This document shows positions 35,472 through 43,511 of a stretch of 64,000 nt of DNA, one piece after another. The notes beneath the pieces were generated by a model. The model saw only the letters and a program-made list of their open reading frames with translations. It had not been told where the DNA came from and made no database searches. Made by a program: the position numbers and the translations under genes. Location of the stretch: positions 1,408,762 to 1,472,761 of the forward strand of contig OY282459.1 in the NCBI GenBank assembly GCA_958296285.1. Direction: 5' to 3'. The first letter of the stretch is position 1; the number at the start of each line of letters is the position of its first letter. This DNA comes from an uncultured Alphaproteobacteria bacterium. GTDB taxonomy: Bacteria > Pseudomonadota > Alphaproteobacteria > JAPOUT01 > G958296285.

Positions 35472-36310
35472 TGCTGGATCAGTTCTACACGCGGAAAGAG
35501 GTCGCGCGAGACTGTCTGCGCGATTTCCGGCGCAAGACGGATTTTCTCGGAGGCGCGTCTTTCTTCGTAGAGCCGAGCGCCGGGGACGGGGCCTTTTACG
35601 ATCTTCTGCCCCACGGAAGGAAAATAGGCTTGGATATGGATCCGCGTCATGCCGATATTCTCCGCCGCGATTTTCTTCAATGGCGCGATCTTCTGCCCTG
35701 TCGGAGCGCGGATGCTGTCGTTGTCGGCAATCCGCCATTCGGAAAGCGCGGCGCGATGGCAGTGCGATTCTTTCAGAAAGCCGCCGAAATCGCCGACACG
35801 ATCGCTTTCATTGTGCCTGTGATTTTTCGCAAACATTTTATCCATAAACAACTGCCTAAAAGTTGGCGTTGGATTCATGCGAAACCTTTGGCGAGAGAGG
35901 CTTTCGTCCGTCCGAATGGAAAGGTCTATGCCGTCAATACGGAGTTTCAAATTTGGACGCGAACCCCAACGCGCCACAAAAATCGCAGACTCTTCGCGCC
36001 GCCGCCGATCAAACATGATGATTTTGACATGTGGCAATATAACAACACGCGGGAGGCTTTAAAGGTCTTTGACAATGATTTTGACTTCGCCGTTCCCTGT
36101 CAGGGGTGGCAGGACTATACGCGCCGCGAGACAGACGCCAAGCATTGCGAGAGGCGTAAACAGTGGATGCTGTTGAAACCAAAAACTGTCCGCGCCCGCG
36201 ATCTTCTTTATGAAGGGATTGATTACGAGCTTTTGGCGATCAAACACACGACAACGACCCCTGGCTTCCGCAAAGGCGATCTGATCGCCGAATATCAGAG
36301 GATCGCGTGA
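35471..36310 (+). CDS. putative DNA adenine-N6 methyltransferase
   Basis: This 279-residue SAM-dependent methyltransferase has motif I FVEPSAGDGAFYDLLP, an acidic turn GLDMDPRHADI and motif IV VVGNPPFGKRG, the NPP(F/Y) of amino-methyltransferases acting on adenine. No restriction enzyme is adjacent, so it would be an orphan enzyme. It could also modify RNA or protein. Its ATG overlaps the lexA stop, so translation is coupled and expression should rise with the SOS response. It converges with comEC with no gap. Confidence 0.75.
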   Translation: MLDQFYTRKEVARDCLRDFRRKTDFLGGASFFVEPSAGDGAFYDLLPHGRKIGLDMDPRHADILRRDFLQWRDLLPCRSADAVVVGNPPFGKRGAMAVRFFQKAAEIADTIAFIVPVIFRKHFIHKQLPKSWRWIHAKPLAREAFVRPNGKVYAVNTEFQIWTRTPTRHKNRRLFAPPPIKHDDFDMWQYNNTREALKVFDNDFDFAVPCQGWQDYTRRETDAKHCERRKQWMLLKPKTVRARDLLYEGIDYELLAIKHTTTTPGFRKGDLIAEYQRIA

Positions 36311-38401
36311 TTATCGCGCTGAGCCTTGTCTTCTGTTCCACAGGCGCTCTTTCTCGCGGGAGGGCGTGAAAGCGGCGTCCATCCCCGCTCCATGAAACCA
36401 AACGGAGTGCGCGCCGTGCTTCGCCAATCGGCGCCTGTCCAAAACAAGATCGGCATAGGGGCAGGAGAGCCTCTTCAAATAGCGCCGCGAGACCAAAACC
36501 CTCGCCCCTCGGCATAAAGCCTCTGATCCCTTCACCTGCTTGATCAGAAAAACGCGCGGCAGATGCGGCATCTGACTCACGCAGCCGATTTTGTCGCAGC
36601 GAAACCATCGGCGCGAGACGATCTCGGAAGGATCGCGGCGATCTCCGTCTCGGCGCAGCCAAACGGAAACCGCGTAGGAGGCGCTTCTCAATGGGGCGTA
36701 GAGAAGTCCGTCTGGAGCGCGCATCGCGATATTTCTTCCGTCCGCGCTGACGATCATGTCGGGGCGTTTTTCTCTTCCAAAGGCGGCGAGCGCGAGCGCC
36801 GCCGCGATTGCCGCGCAGCCCGCATAGCGCCATCGCTCGCGCCACAGGCAGAGCCATAAGCCCCCGAAAATCGCGAGCGGGAGAGTCGCGGCGGGAAAGA
36901 CGGGGAGCGCTGACGCTCTGCCGAGCGTCTCGGTTAGATTTTTCGCGATCCATAGGATCGCGCTTAGGGCTTCGCCCATCACGGCGAGCGGCAGCCCTTC
37001 CGCGCCAAGCGGCATCAGAACGAAGGCGAATGCCGCCGCCGGCATGACGAAAACCGTGAAGATGGGCAGCGCCCCCATATTCGCCGCGAAGGATGTCAGG
37101 AAGACCACGCGATGGAAATGATGCGCGGCGAACCATCCTGTCGCCGCCCATGCGGCAACGCTTGTCAGGAAAAGCGCCCCGACAGCCAGAAAAATCCGCC
37201 GCAATGGCAGAGGAAGCGCGCCGTCTTGGGAGAGTTGAAAGATTCCTCTATTTGATATCGCTTCAAAGGCGGCAACAATCGCGATGGTCGCCGCGAAGGA
37301 CATTTGGAAGCCCGGCGACAAGAGCGCTTCCGGCGAGAGCATCAGAATCGCGATCGCGGCGAGGGCGATATTTCGCATCGTGATGACGGCGCGTCCCATC
37401 AGGATTGCGAGGCAGGCGATCAGGAACATGATGAAGGCGCGCTGAGTCGCTATTCCCGCGCCGCTAAAGAGGAGGTAGAAGATCGCGCCGGCGAGCGCCG
37501 GATAGACCGCCCATTTCTTAATGCTGTGGGAGAGCGCGATTCTTGGAAAGAGCGCTAGAGCCGCGCGCGCGAAGAAAAAGATGGCGCCGGCGAAACATGC
37601 CATATGCAGTCCTGATATGGCGAGGATATGGGCTAGTCCTGAATCGCGGAGAAGGAGGGTTGTGTCGGCGGAGACGTAGGCGCGTTTTCCTGTCATCAGC
37701 GCTGAGGCGAGCGCGCCGGCTTCGCCGCCGATTGTTTGATAGACCTTTTTGGCGAGGGCGTTTCGGGCGCTGTCTATTTTATGGGCGAGGCTTTGGGGTT
37801 GCGGGGTGATGGCGGGTTTGTTTTTCGCCGCCCCGAATGCGCCGATTTGCTGAAACCAAGCGCTTCTGGCGGGGTTGTATCCGTTGGGTTCGGCGGGTCG
37901 TCCGGGCGGGAAGAGGATGGCTTTGACCGATATGTTGGATCCGGCGGTGATGGGGGTTTCGTATTGATTTGAGAGGTTGATGCGTATTGTTTTGGGGATT
38001 CTGTTTGGGGGGAGTTTATTGATGCTGTTGGGTTTGATGAGGATTCTTGCGGGTCGGTCTATTCCTGCGGGTTCGGTTTTGAGGATTGTTCCTTTTATTT
38101 GGGCGTTATAGAGGGTTTTATGGATGGTTGGGGCGGCGATGGCTTCGCTTTGTCGTTTGGCGTTGGCGAAGCCGATGGCGATGGAGGTTGTTGCGATAAG
38201 GATTGGGAGGAGCGGGGTTTGTTTGGCGATGAGGAGCATTGGGATTGTGATGAGGATTGGGAGGATTGTTGTGATGGTTGATGGTTCGTTGGGGAGCGTG
38301 AAATAGGCGTAGATTCCGAGTCCGAGGCATGGGGGGATCCAGAGGAAGAATCTGTTTTCTTCTTGGGCGAGGATTTTTTGGAGAGTTTGGATAGGTTTCA
38401 T
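36311..38401 (-). CDS. comEC: ComEC/Rec2-family DNA uptake channel
   Basis: ComEC carries transforming DNA across the inner membrane. The 696-residue protein has N-terminal membrane helices with a DUF4131 region (about residues 20-190), then the competence domain with ALMTGKRAYVS, LRDSGLAHILAISGLHMACF and GAGIATQRAFIMFLIACL. The C-terminal 170 residues are soluble and Cys-containing (FRCDKIGCVSQMP) and lack the HxHxDH motif of the metallo-lactamase tail of other ComEC proteins, a form common in Alphaproteobacteria. DprA, its partner in transformation, is encoded at 55.3 kb. The first 700 nt of the gene have extreme strand composition. Confidence 0.9.
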   Translation of the reverse strand: MKPIQTLQKILAQEENRFFLWIPPCLGLGIYAYFTLPNEPSTITTILPILITIPMLLIAKQTPLLPILIATTSIAIGFANAKRQSEAIAAPTIHKTLYNAQIKGTILKTEPAGIDRPARILIKPNSINKLPPNRIPKTIRINLSNQYETPITAGSNISVKAILFPPGRPAEPNGYNPARSAWFQQIGAFGAAKNKPAITPQPQSLAHKIDSARNALAKKVYQTIGGEAGALASALMTGKRAYVSADTTLLLRDSGLAHILAISGLHMACFAGAIFFFARAALALFPRIALSHSIKKWAVYPALAGAIFYLLFSGAGIATQRAFIMFLIACLAILMGRAVITMRNIALAAIAILMLSPEALLSPGFQMSFAATIAIVAAFEAISNRGIFQLSQDGALPLPLRRIFLAVGALFLTSVAAWAATGWFAAHHFHRVVFLTSFAANMGALPIFTVFVMPAAAFAFVLMPLGAEGLPLAVMGEALSAILWIAKNLTETLGRASALPVFPAATLPLAIFGGLWLCLWRERWRYAGCAAIAAALALAAFGREKRPDMIVSADGRNIAMRAPDGLLYAPLRSASYAVSVWLRRDGDRRDPSEIVSRRWFRCDKIGCVSQMPHLPRVFLIKQVKGSEALCRGARVLVSRRYLKRLSCPYADLVLDRRRLAKHGAHSVWFHGAGMDAAFTPSREKERLWNRRQGSAR

Positions 38402-38413
38402 GGGCTTATTAGA

Positions 38414-38745
38414 GCATAGAAGCTAGAGGTGAAGGGGGGTCAAGGGGGGCTTGCCCCCCTTGAAAAAACAAGCGGGCGAAGCCCGCTATAGTCGGCGGGC
38501 GTGGCGAAACGAAGCGGGCGAAGCGCGTCAGCGCAAGCCCGCGAGAAAGCCCGCCGACCCCCCTGCATCGCAAAAGCTCTTACGAGCAGGGGGCGCGTGG
38601 GTGGGTCGCATTTGCTCGCTTCGGCGTTGCCTCGCTTCGCAAATGCTCTTTTCCCACCCACCCACGCGTTTCGGGGGGGATTCCCCCCCGATCCCCCCCT
38701 TCTTCGCGGGGGGCTTCGCCCCCCACACCCCCCTCTTAAAACCCC
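38414..38745. repeat. composite G/C-run hairpin repeat, copy A
   Basis: This stretch fills most of the 440-nt gap between comEC and the P450 gene. It begins with GCATAGAAGCT and a perfect hairpin (arms CAAGGGGGGC and GCCCCCCTTG, 38441-38462). An inverted repeat follows, GTCGGCGGGC (38491-38500) with GCCCGCCGAC near 38550. Its left half (to about 38585) matches copy B at 45.4 kb. Its right half (GGGGGG-ATT-CCCCCC runs, 38670-38740) resembles the end of copy C at 46.7 kb in the same orientation. Short open frames inside it are artefacts. Confidence 0.75.
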
Positions 38746-38771
38746 TTCTTAAAAAGAGCAGATATCATCTC

Positions 38772-38800
38772 TTGCATCCAATAAACAAAAACCATAAGAT
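38772..38800 (+). promoter_or_regulatory. putative sigma-70-type promoter of the P450 gene
   Basis: TTGCAT (38772-38777) and TAAGAT (38795-38800) are separated by 17 nt of A-rich sequence. An AAGGA ribosome-binding site (38831-38835) lies 7 nt before the ATG. No operator symmetry was seen. Confidence 0.5.
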
Positions 38801-38842
38801 TCACCAAAATTCCGCGAAGCCCCGAAACACAAGGAAAAACCC

Positions 38843-40099
38843 ATGTCTCAAACCGCTATCAAAACCGAACCAAACCCCTACGGCGAAGCCGCCAATATCC
38901 CCCTGGAGAACATCAACATCGCCGACCCCAAACTCTTCCAGCAAAATAAAATCTGGGAATACTTCCTCCGACTCCGAAACGAAGAACCCGTCCACTATTG
39001 CAAAGACTCCGACTTCGGACCCTACTGGTCTATCACCCGATATCACGACATCATGGCCGTGGATACAAACCACCAACAATTCTCCTCCAGCTGGGAACAT
39101 GGCGGAATCACCCTCTTCGACCAACTGGACGACTTCCAACTCCCAATGTTCATCGCAATGGACCCCCCTAAACACACAGTCCAACGCAAAACCGTCCAAG
39201 GCATCGTGGAACCAGGAAACCTCAAAAACTGGGAAAACCTTATCCGAAAACGAACAGGAGACGTGCTGGACAGCCTCCCAAGAAACGAACCCTTTGACTG
39301 GGTGGATAAAGTCTCCATAGAACTCACAACCATGATGCTCGCAACCCTCTTTGACTTCCCATTCCACGACCGCCGAAAACTCACAAGATGGTCAGACGTC
39401 GCCACAGGCCGAAACAATAAAGATATCGTGGACAACGAAGAACAATGGCGATCCGAACTGCTGGAATGTCTGGAATATTTCACCAAGCTCTGGAACCAAC
39501 GGGTCAACGCCGAACCCGGAAACGACCTCATCTCTATGCTCGCCCACGGCCAAAATACGCGCAATATGAAACCCATGGAGTATCTCGGAAACCTCATCCT
39601 CCTCATCGTCGGCGGAAACGATACAACCCGAAACTCCATGACGGGCGGACTCTACGCGCTCAACCTCTTCGGCGGCGAGTATGACAAACTCCTCGAAAAA
39701 CCAGAACTCATCCCAAATATGGTCTCCGAGATCATCCGATGGCAGACGCCCCTCGCCTATATGCGCCGAACCGCCACCGATGACGTGGAAATCCACGGCA
39801 AACACATCAAAAAAGGCGATAAAGTCGCTATGTGGTACGTCTCCGGAAATCGCGATGACGAAATCTTCGAGAAACCCGACGATCTCTGGATAGACCGCCC
39901 TAACGCCAGACGACAAATGGCTTTCGGATTCGGAATCCATCGCTGTGTCGGAAACCGCCTCGCGGAAATGCAACTCCGAGTCCTCTGGGAAGAAATCGTC
40001 AAACGATTCCCCAAAATAGAGGTGCTGGAAGAGCCGTCTCGCACTTTCTCCGCCTTCGTCAAAGGCTACACCAAGATGATGACCCGAATCCCAAACTGA
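38843..40099 (+). CDS. cytochrome P450, CYP153-like (alkane / fatty acid hydroxylase family)
   Basis: This 418-residue soluble bacterial P450 has the I-helix motif IVGGNDTTRNSMTGG, the K-helix EIIRWQTPLAYMRR and the heme-ligand loop FGFGIHRCVGNRLAE, with the axial Cys at 368. The GGNDTTRNSM and RWQTPLAxMRRTA stretches closely match the CYP153 family of terminal alkane hydroxylases, so medium-chain hydrocarbons or fatty acids are likely substrates. No ferredoxin or ferredoxin reductase is adjacent. Its coding strand is rich in A and C, like its right-hand neighbours. Confidence 0.9.
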   Translation: MSQTAIKTEPNPYGEAANIPLENINIADPKLFQQNKIWEYFLRLRNEEPVHYCKDSDFGPYWSITRYHDIMAVDTNHQQFSSSWEHGGITLFDQLDDFQLPMFIAMDPPKHTVQRKTVQGIVEPGNLKNWENLIRKRTGDVLDSLPRNEPFDWVDKVSIELTTMMLATLFDFPFHDRRKLTRWSDVATGRNNKDIVDNEEQWRSELLECLEYFTKLWNQRVNAEPGNDLISMLAHGQNTRNMKPMEYLGNLILLIVGGNDTTRNSMTGGLYALNLFGGEYDKLLEKPELIPNMVSEIIRWQTPLAYMRRTATDDVEIHGKHIKKGDKVAMWYVSGNRDDEIFEKPDDLWIDRPNARRQMAFGFGIHRCVGNRLAEMQLRVLWEEIVKRFPKIEVLEEPSRTFSAFVKGYTKMMTRIPN

Positions 40100-40128
40100 C
40101 GGCAACGAAGCCCGCGACAAAATAGGAA

Positions 40129-40884
40129 ATGCCAAAACCCAAAAAGACAAAATCCGGCCCGAAAACCGGACCGTCTTGGAGGAAAATCGCGCTGTCCCGC
40201 TTGAAAACCGGACTGTCTTGGATGAAAGCCGCCCTGTCTTCAGTGAAAGCCGCTCTGTCTTGGACAGGCGCGAAAATCGCGGCAGGATTCGCCCGCGTCA
40301 AAAAATTCCTGATCGCGCGCCGCAACGCCATCAAAGACTTTTTCTCGGTCTTATGGGATCTGCCCTATTTTCCCGAATTGAGCCTCTTCACGCTCGCTTT
40401 GCGGCGGAATCTCATCGCCCTATGCGGCGTCATTCTGTTCCTGCTGCTCTTTGATATTGAGATCAATTTCCGAAATATCTCCGGTTTCAGAATCAAGGGA
40501 CTCGCCAAATATGAAACTTATATGGCGGCATTTGCCATCGTTTTTTATTTCTTTGTCCACTATTTCTACAGCCTTATCAGCGGGTTGCACAAGCAATGGC
40601 TCATCAATGAACTAGGTAAGACAAAGTTTTCTAGGCAAGAGGCGCAAGTCATAAGTGTTGAATCTCGTGCTGAACACTTTTTTGAAATCGGATTGCCTTC
40701 CATATCAGAACAGTCAAAACCTTCCGATGCAAAGCAAGAGATTGAGCAACATCTAATCAAGGCACAAGCGGCAAGGCGCGCGCAGAAAGCCGAATTTTGG
40801 CTTTTCAATAGAGACCTGCCGCTTCTATTGTCTGTCGGCGCGATGATCTGGCTCGGCGTGGAAATCTATCAGGGCTGGAGATAG
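40129..40884 (+). CDS. membrane protein of unknown function with repetitive basic N-terminus
   Basis: I do not recognise this 251-residue protein. Residues 1-55 are basic and built from short near-repeats (LKTGLSWMKAAL, VKAALSW), reflecting tandem repeats of about 21 nt at 40160-40260. Two membrane helices follow (LIALCGVILFLLLFDIEI and MAAFAIVFYFFVHYFYSL), then a charged helical stretch with Gln/Ala-rich sequence, then a third helix near the end (LPLLLSVGAMIWLGVEIY). DNA for residues 160-215 is richer in A+T than its surroundings. It ends 5 nt before serS. Confidence 0.6.
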   Translation: MPKPKKTKSGPKTGPSWRKIALSRLKTGLSWMKAALSSVKAALSWTGAKIAAGFARVKKFLIARRNAIKDFFSVLWDLPYFPELSLFTLALRRNLIALCGVILFLLLFDIEINFRNISGFRIKGLAKYETYMAAFAIVFYFFVHYFYSLISGLHKQWLINELGKTKFSRQEAQVISVESRAEHFFEIGLPSISEQSKPSDAKQEIEQHLIKAQAARRAQKAEFWLFNRDLPLLLSVGAMIWLGVEIYQGWR

Positions 40885-40889
40885 GAAAA

Positions 40890-42155
40890 ATGCTGGACAG
40901 ACGCTTCGTGCTGGAAAATCCAAAAATCATCCGCGAAAATCTGAAAAAGCGGAATGTCTCGCTGGATCTGGATAAACTCCTCGCCCTAGAAAAAGAACGC
41001 CGCCAATGCGACGCCCTCCTCCAAAACGCCAACGGACGCGCCAAAAAAATCGCCGCGGACGCCTCGCTCTCCAATGACGAAAAACGCGAAAAAGGACGCG
41101 AAGTCCGCCAAGAACGCGACCAACTCCGCGCGAAACACGCCGAAAAAACCAAGCAAGCCAACGAAATCCTCGCGCTCCTCCCTAACCTCACCCATCCAGA
41201 CGCCCCGATAGGCGCGGACGAAACCGCCAACCGCGAATGCGACCAATCCAAAATATCCCCCCCATCCTTCAACTTCCCCGTCCAAGATCACGTGGCGCTC
41301 GGCGAAGCGCTGGATATGATGGACTTTGAAAGCGCAAGCCGCGTCTCAGGACCAGGCTTCCTCTATCTCAAAAATGACGGCGTCAGGCTGGAACGCGCCC
41401 TAGAAACCTACGCGCTGGACATGGTCGCCAAAGAAGGCTTCTCAATCCACGCCCCCCCAGAAATGGTGCGCGGCGAAATTATGGCAGGCGCAGGATACGC
41501 CCCCCGCGCCAACGAATCCAACGCCTATGCGCTGGAAGGCGAAGATCTCCATCTCATCGCGACATCCGAAATCCCGCTCTGCGGAATCCATGCCAATACA
41601 ATCCTAGAAGAACGCGACCTGCCCATCAGAATGGCGGGAACGAGCCGATGCTTCCGATCAGAGCGCGCGGCGGGTCAAGCCTCGCGCGGACTCTTCCGAG
41701 TCCATCAATTCACCAAAGTGGAAATGGTCATCCTCTGCCGACCAAAACAAAGCCCCGCTATGCTTCAGGAACTGCTGCGGATAGAGCGCGCTATCTTTGA
41801 CGGGCTGGAAATCCCTTATCGCATCGTGGAAGTCGCCAGCGGAGACCTCGGCGCGCCCGCCTATCGCAAATACGATATGGAAGCCTGGATGCCAGCCCGA
41901 AACAACGGAACCTACGCCGAAGTCACCAGCGCCAGCGATTGCCAAGATTATCAGGCAAGGCGACTCGGAATCCGATATCGCGAAAACCCAAGCGCGAAAC
42001 CCATCTTCGCCCACACGCTCAACGGAACAGGACTCGCGCTCGGACGCGCTATGATCGCCATCATGGAAAACGGACAAAAAGCCGATGGAACTATCCAACT
42101 CCCCCCCATCCTCCATTCTTATATGGGCGCCGAGACGCTGCGGAAGCCTCGCTGA
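40890..42155 (+). CDS. serS: seryl-tRNA synthetase
   Basis: This class II synthetase charges tRNA-Ser. The 421-residue protein opens MLDRRFVLENPKIIRENLKK. It has the N-terminal tRNA-binding coiled-coil arm (about residues 30-105), motif 2 MAGTSRCFRSERAAGQASRG, FRVHQFTKVEMV, and motif 3 NGTGLALGRAMIAIMENGQ. All core motifs are intact. The previous gene ends 5 nt before the ATG. Confidence 0.97.
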   Translation: MLDRRFVLENPKIIRENLKKRNVSLDLDKLLALEKERRQCDALLQNANGRAKKIAADASLSNDEKREKGREVRQERDQLRAKHAEKTKQANEILALLPNLTHPDAPIGADETANRECDQSKISPPSFNFPVQDHVALGEALDMMDFESASRVSGPGFLYLKNDGVRLERALETYALDMVAKEGFSIHAPPEMVRGEIMAGAGYAPRANESNAYALEGEDLHLIATSEIPLCGIHANTILEERDLPIRMAGTSRCFRSERAAGQASRGLFRVHQFTKVEMVILCRPKQSPAMLQELLRIERAIFDGLEIPYRIVEVASGDLGAPAYRKYDMEAWMPARNNGTYAEVTSASDCQDYQARRLGIRYRENPSAKPIFAHTLNGTGLALGRAMIAIMENGQKADGTIQLPPILHSYMGAETLRKPR

Positions 42156-42197
42156 AGAGACGGAAAACCCCCGCCAATCTTGTGCTAATCTCTGAAA

Positions 42198-43511
42198 ATG
42201 TCCCAAAAACCGCCCGAAAACATCAAGCCCTTCCCCCCATCTTCATGGGAAGACTGGCAAAAGCGCATCAGCGCCAATCTCATAAGCGAAAAAGGCGAAA
42301 GCCTGACCAAACCCCTCTACGCAAAAAACAATGAGCCGCAAAATCCGCCCATCCCTAAAAATCGGGAATGGCGAATCCACCAACTCTACGCCCCCGACAC
42401 AATAGAGGAAGACGTCAAAAATGGCGCCGGCGCGATCCGCGTCAATCTGTCAAAAATGACAGACCTGCCGAAACCAAGACAATGCGCCCTCTCTATAGAC
42501 GACAACACCGCCCTCCTCGCTATGCCCCATAATATCCTCCCGCATTGGTCTCACGCGCCTGTCCATCTTGATATGGACATCACCCGCCCAAAAATGGACA
42601 GCAAACGCGCCGCCGAAATCGCCAAAACTATGAGCCAAGAAAAACGCGGAACAGCCCTCGCCGCCAATGGCGTTCTCTTTCATGAAGAGGGCGCGTCCCA
42701 CGCCGAAGAACTCGCGCGGGCGATCTTCTCGGCATGGCAGGCGCTCCAAGCCTGCGAAAAAGCCGGACTATCACGCCAAAACGCCGCTCAACAAATACGC
42801 TTCATCCTCGCCGCAGACGCCCAAATCTTCCTCACCATCGCCAAACTCCGAGCCTGCCGAATCCTCTGGGCGAATCTTGCCGGCGAAACCGCGCAAATTC
42901 ATGCCATGACGTCAAAACGGATGATGGCCGCAAAAAACCCTCTGACAAACGCGAACCGCGTGACCGCCGCCGTCTTCGCCGCCATCTGCGGCGGCGCGGA
43001 CGACATCACCGCCCGACCCTATCTCACGAAAGGCGCGGAAACCCTTCAAGCCGCGCGACTCGCCTTGAACACCCAACTCATCCTCAAAAAAGAAGCCCAC
43101 GCAGGACGAGTCGCCGATCCAGCGGCAGGCAGTTTCGCCGCCGAAGCCCTGACAAATGATCTGCGACAAGCCGCATGGAAAATCCTCGCCAAAATCGGCG
43201 GGAAAAACTTCGCCTCCCCTCTCCCCAATCTCTCAAAAAACGCCGCGACCCAAAAAAAAAACGCCGCCCCAAAAAACCCCCGAAGGAATCCTAATCAAAA
43301 ACCATTACGAGAAAAAAGACGCTTCTCATCTCAAAGCCGTCCATTCCTATCCCGGCTTCGCCCCCTTCCTGCGCGGACCCTATCCCTCCATGTATCTCGG
43401 AAGACCATGGACAATACGACAATATGCCGGATTCTCCACCGCCGAAGAAAGCAACGGCTTCTATCGCCGAAACCTCGCCGCAGGACAGATGGGACTCTCA
43501 GTCGCCTTTGA
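42198..43511 (+). CDS. mutA: methylmalonyl-CoA mutase small-subunit-like protein, lacking its own stop before mutB
   Basis: MutA is the non-catalytic partner of the B12-dependent mutase that turns methylmalonyl-CoA into succinyl-CoA. Homology runs from WRIHQLYAPDTIEEDVKNGA through RPYLTKGAETLQAARLALNT to VADPAAGSFAAEALTNDLRQ, about 345 residues. It is a shortened TIM-barrel subunit without the C-terminal cobalamin domain. Past about 43225 the frame only reads mutB sequence out of frame. An A10 run (43252-43261) lies at the junction. Removing one base there would fuse mutA to mutB as a 1,045-residue protein. Slippage, a true fusion and a sequencing error are all possible. Confidence 0.75.
   Translation: MSQKPPENIKPFPPSSWEDWQKRISANLISEKGESLTKPLYAKNNEPQNPPIPKNREWRIHQLYAPDTIEEDVKNGAGAIRVNLSKMTDLPKPRQCALSIDDNTALLAMPHNILPHWSHAPVHLDMDITRPKMDSKRAAEIAKTMSQEKRGTALAANGVLFHEEGASHAEELARAIFSAWQALQACEKAGLSRQNAAQQIRFILAADAQIFLTIAKLRACRILWANLAGETAQIHAMTSKRMMAAKNPLTNANRVTAAVFAAICGGADDITARPYLTKGAETLQAARLALNTQLILKKEAHAGRVADPAAGSFAAEALTNDLRQAAWKILAKIGGKNFASPLPNLSKNAATQKKNAAPKNPRRNPNQKPLREKRRFSSQSRPFLSRLRPLPARTLSLHVSRKTMDNTTICRILHRRRKQRLLSPKPRRRTDGTLSRL

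Noticed and set aside
38451-38752. Short open frames in the G/C-run repeats.
   Set aside because: They are composed of hairpin arms and Pro/Arg/Gly-rich peptide, lack ribosome-binding sites and change frame between copies.
38750-38842. Possible dif site at the composition switch.
   Set aside because: No stretch resembling the XerC/XerD binding halves was recognisable by eye. The terminus idea rests on skew alone.
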